Below, in pieces: positions 5,700 through 6,057 of a DNA stretch of 6,057 nt; within the stretch, counting starts at the first letter, position 1, and each line of letters opens with the position of its first letter. The stretch is from Patescibacteria group bacterium (GTDB lineage: Bacteria > Patescibacteriota > Minisyncoccia > Phycocordibacterales > PALSA-1337). The stretch is from the NCBI GenBank assembly GCA_023487965.1, contig JAMDBV010000006.1, positions 1 to 6,057 on the forward strand. The letters are read 5' to 3'. A program made the translations under genes and the position numbers. The notes beneath the pieces were generated by a model. The model was not told where the DNA came from. It did no database searches and saw only the letters and a list, made by a program, of their open reading frames with translations.

Positions 5700-6057
5700 T
5701 GTTTGATCTCAAGGTAATCAATTCTGTAGTACAGCAATTGGAAGAGGAGCGTGGCATCCCAAAAGAGAAAGCGCTCGAAGCCATCTCTACCGCGCTCGCG
5801 ACAGCTTACAAAAAAGAGTACGGCAAGAAAGGACAAATCGTCCGTGCCTCTTTCGACCCAAATTCCGGCGCTGTCGAATTCTGGCAAGTCAAAGTAGTCG
5901 TCGATCGCAATCAGGTCATCATGGAAGGTGACGAAGAAATGGAACGTGATGAGCTCAAGGATGCCAATGTCGAAGATATCAAGATCCGTTTCAACCCGGA
6001 ACAACACATGCTCATCGAAGATGCTCGCAAGATCAAGAAGGACGCGGCGATCAGATC
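5699..6057 (+). CDS. nusA: Transcription termination/antitermination factor NusA, N-terminal part (continues beyond the right edge)
   Basis: The first 119 codons of NusA plus two bases. NusA binds RNA polymerase and modulates pausing, termination and antitermination. The visible part is the N-terminal polymerase-binding domain: a first helix (MFDLKVINSVVQQLEEERGI), a second helix with the conserved EAISTALATAYKKEYG at 27-42, then a beta-sheet part (IVRASFDPNSGAVEFWQVKVVVD at 47-69, given here as one stretch of 23 residues read in two strands), and an acidic DELKDANVEDIKI segment at 84-96. The S1 and KH domains would lie beyond the edge. The start ATG at 5699 fits the family N-terminus exactly. 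There is no Shine-Dalgarno upstream, only the period-11 AT-rich repeat. It is transcribed away from the pil genes and shares the intergenic region with them; no functional link is implied. Confidence 0.93.
   Translation, partial: MFDLKVINSVVQQLEEERGIPKEKALEAISTALATAYKKEYGKKGQIVRASFDPNSGAVEFWQVKVVVDRNQVIMEGDEEMERDELKDANVEDIKIRFNPEQHMLIEDARKIKKDAAIR

Overview
The window most likely comes from a bacterium of the Candidate Phyla Radiation (Patescibacteria), probably Parcubacteria-like. I infer this from three things. The PilB-type ATPase has lost its zinc cysteines. A very large prepilin carries carboxypeptidase-regulatory-like repeats. The N-terminus of NusA has a FDLKVINSVVQQLEEERGIPKEKALEAI-like form that I associate with these lineages (two overlapping pieces of it are visible). 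No 16S gene or ribosomal protein is present, so the placement is inference. Genes end in TAA or TGA and read well in the standard code.

Layout: positions 1-5318 hold a four-gene type IV pilus / pseudopilus cluster, all on the minus strand and read from right to left: pilB (assembly ATPase, 5318 to 3561), pilC (inner-membrane platform, 3559 to 2354), a 598-residue multi-domain prepilin (2294 to 498), and a GspJ/PulJ-like prepilin (496 to beyond the left edge). Two of the three junctions have only one base between stop and start, in the form TAA-T-ATG. The third has a 59-base gap that may hold a weak internal promoter. Positions 5319-5698 form a divergent intergenic region. From 5699 to the right edge, on the plus strand, lies the N-terminal part of nusA.

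How the parts work together: PilB hydrolyses ATP in the cytoplasm and, through PilC in the membrane, drives the assembly of processed prepilins into a surface fibre. The two prepilins here have class III leader peptides and look like minor or tip components. The large one would place several immunoglobulin-like beta domains outside the cell and could act in adhesion. The major pilin, the prepilin peptidase and the retraction ATPase are not in the window. NusA is an unrelated transcription elongation and termination factor that shares only the intergenic region.

The most unusual signal is in that intergenic region: a 14-base word repeated exactly at 5341 and 5375, with a decayed third copy at 5506, built on a near-palindromic core (AGGTC-N-GACCT). 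One copy lies where a candidate pil promoter would start transcription. The 9-base core occurs four times exactly in the last 1.8 kb of the window, against about 0.1 expected by chance in the whole window. It could be an operator, an RNA structure or a genome-wide short repeat word; the window alone cannot decide.
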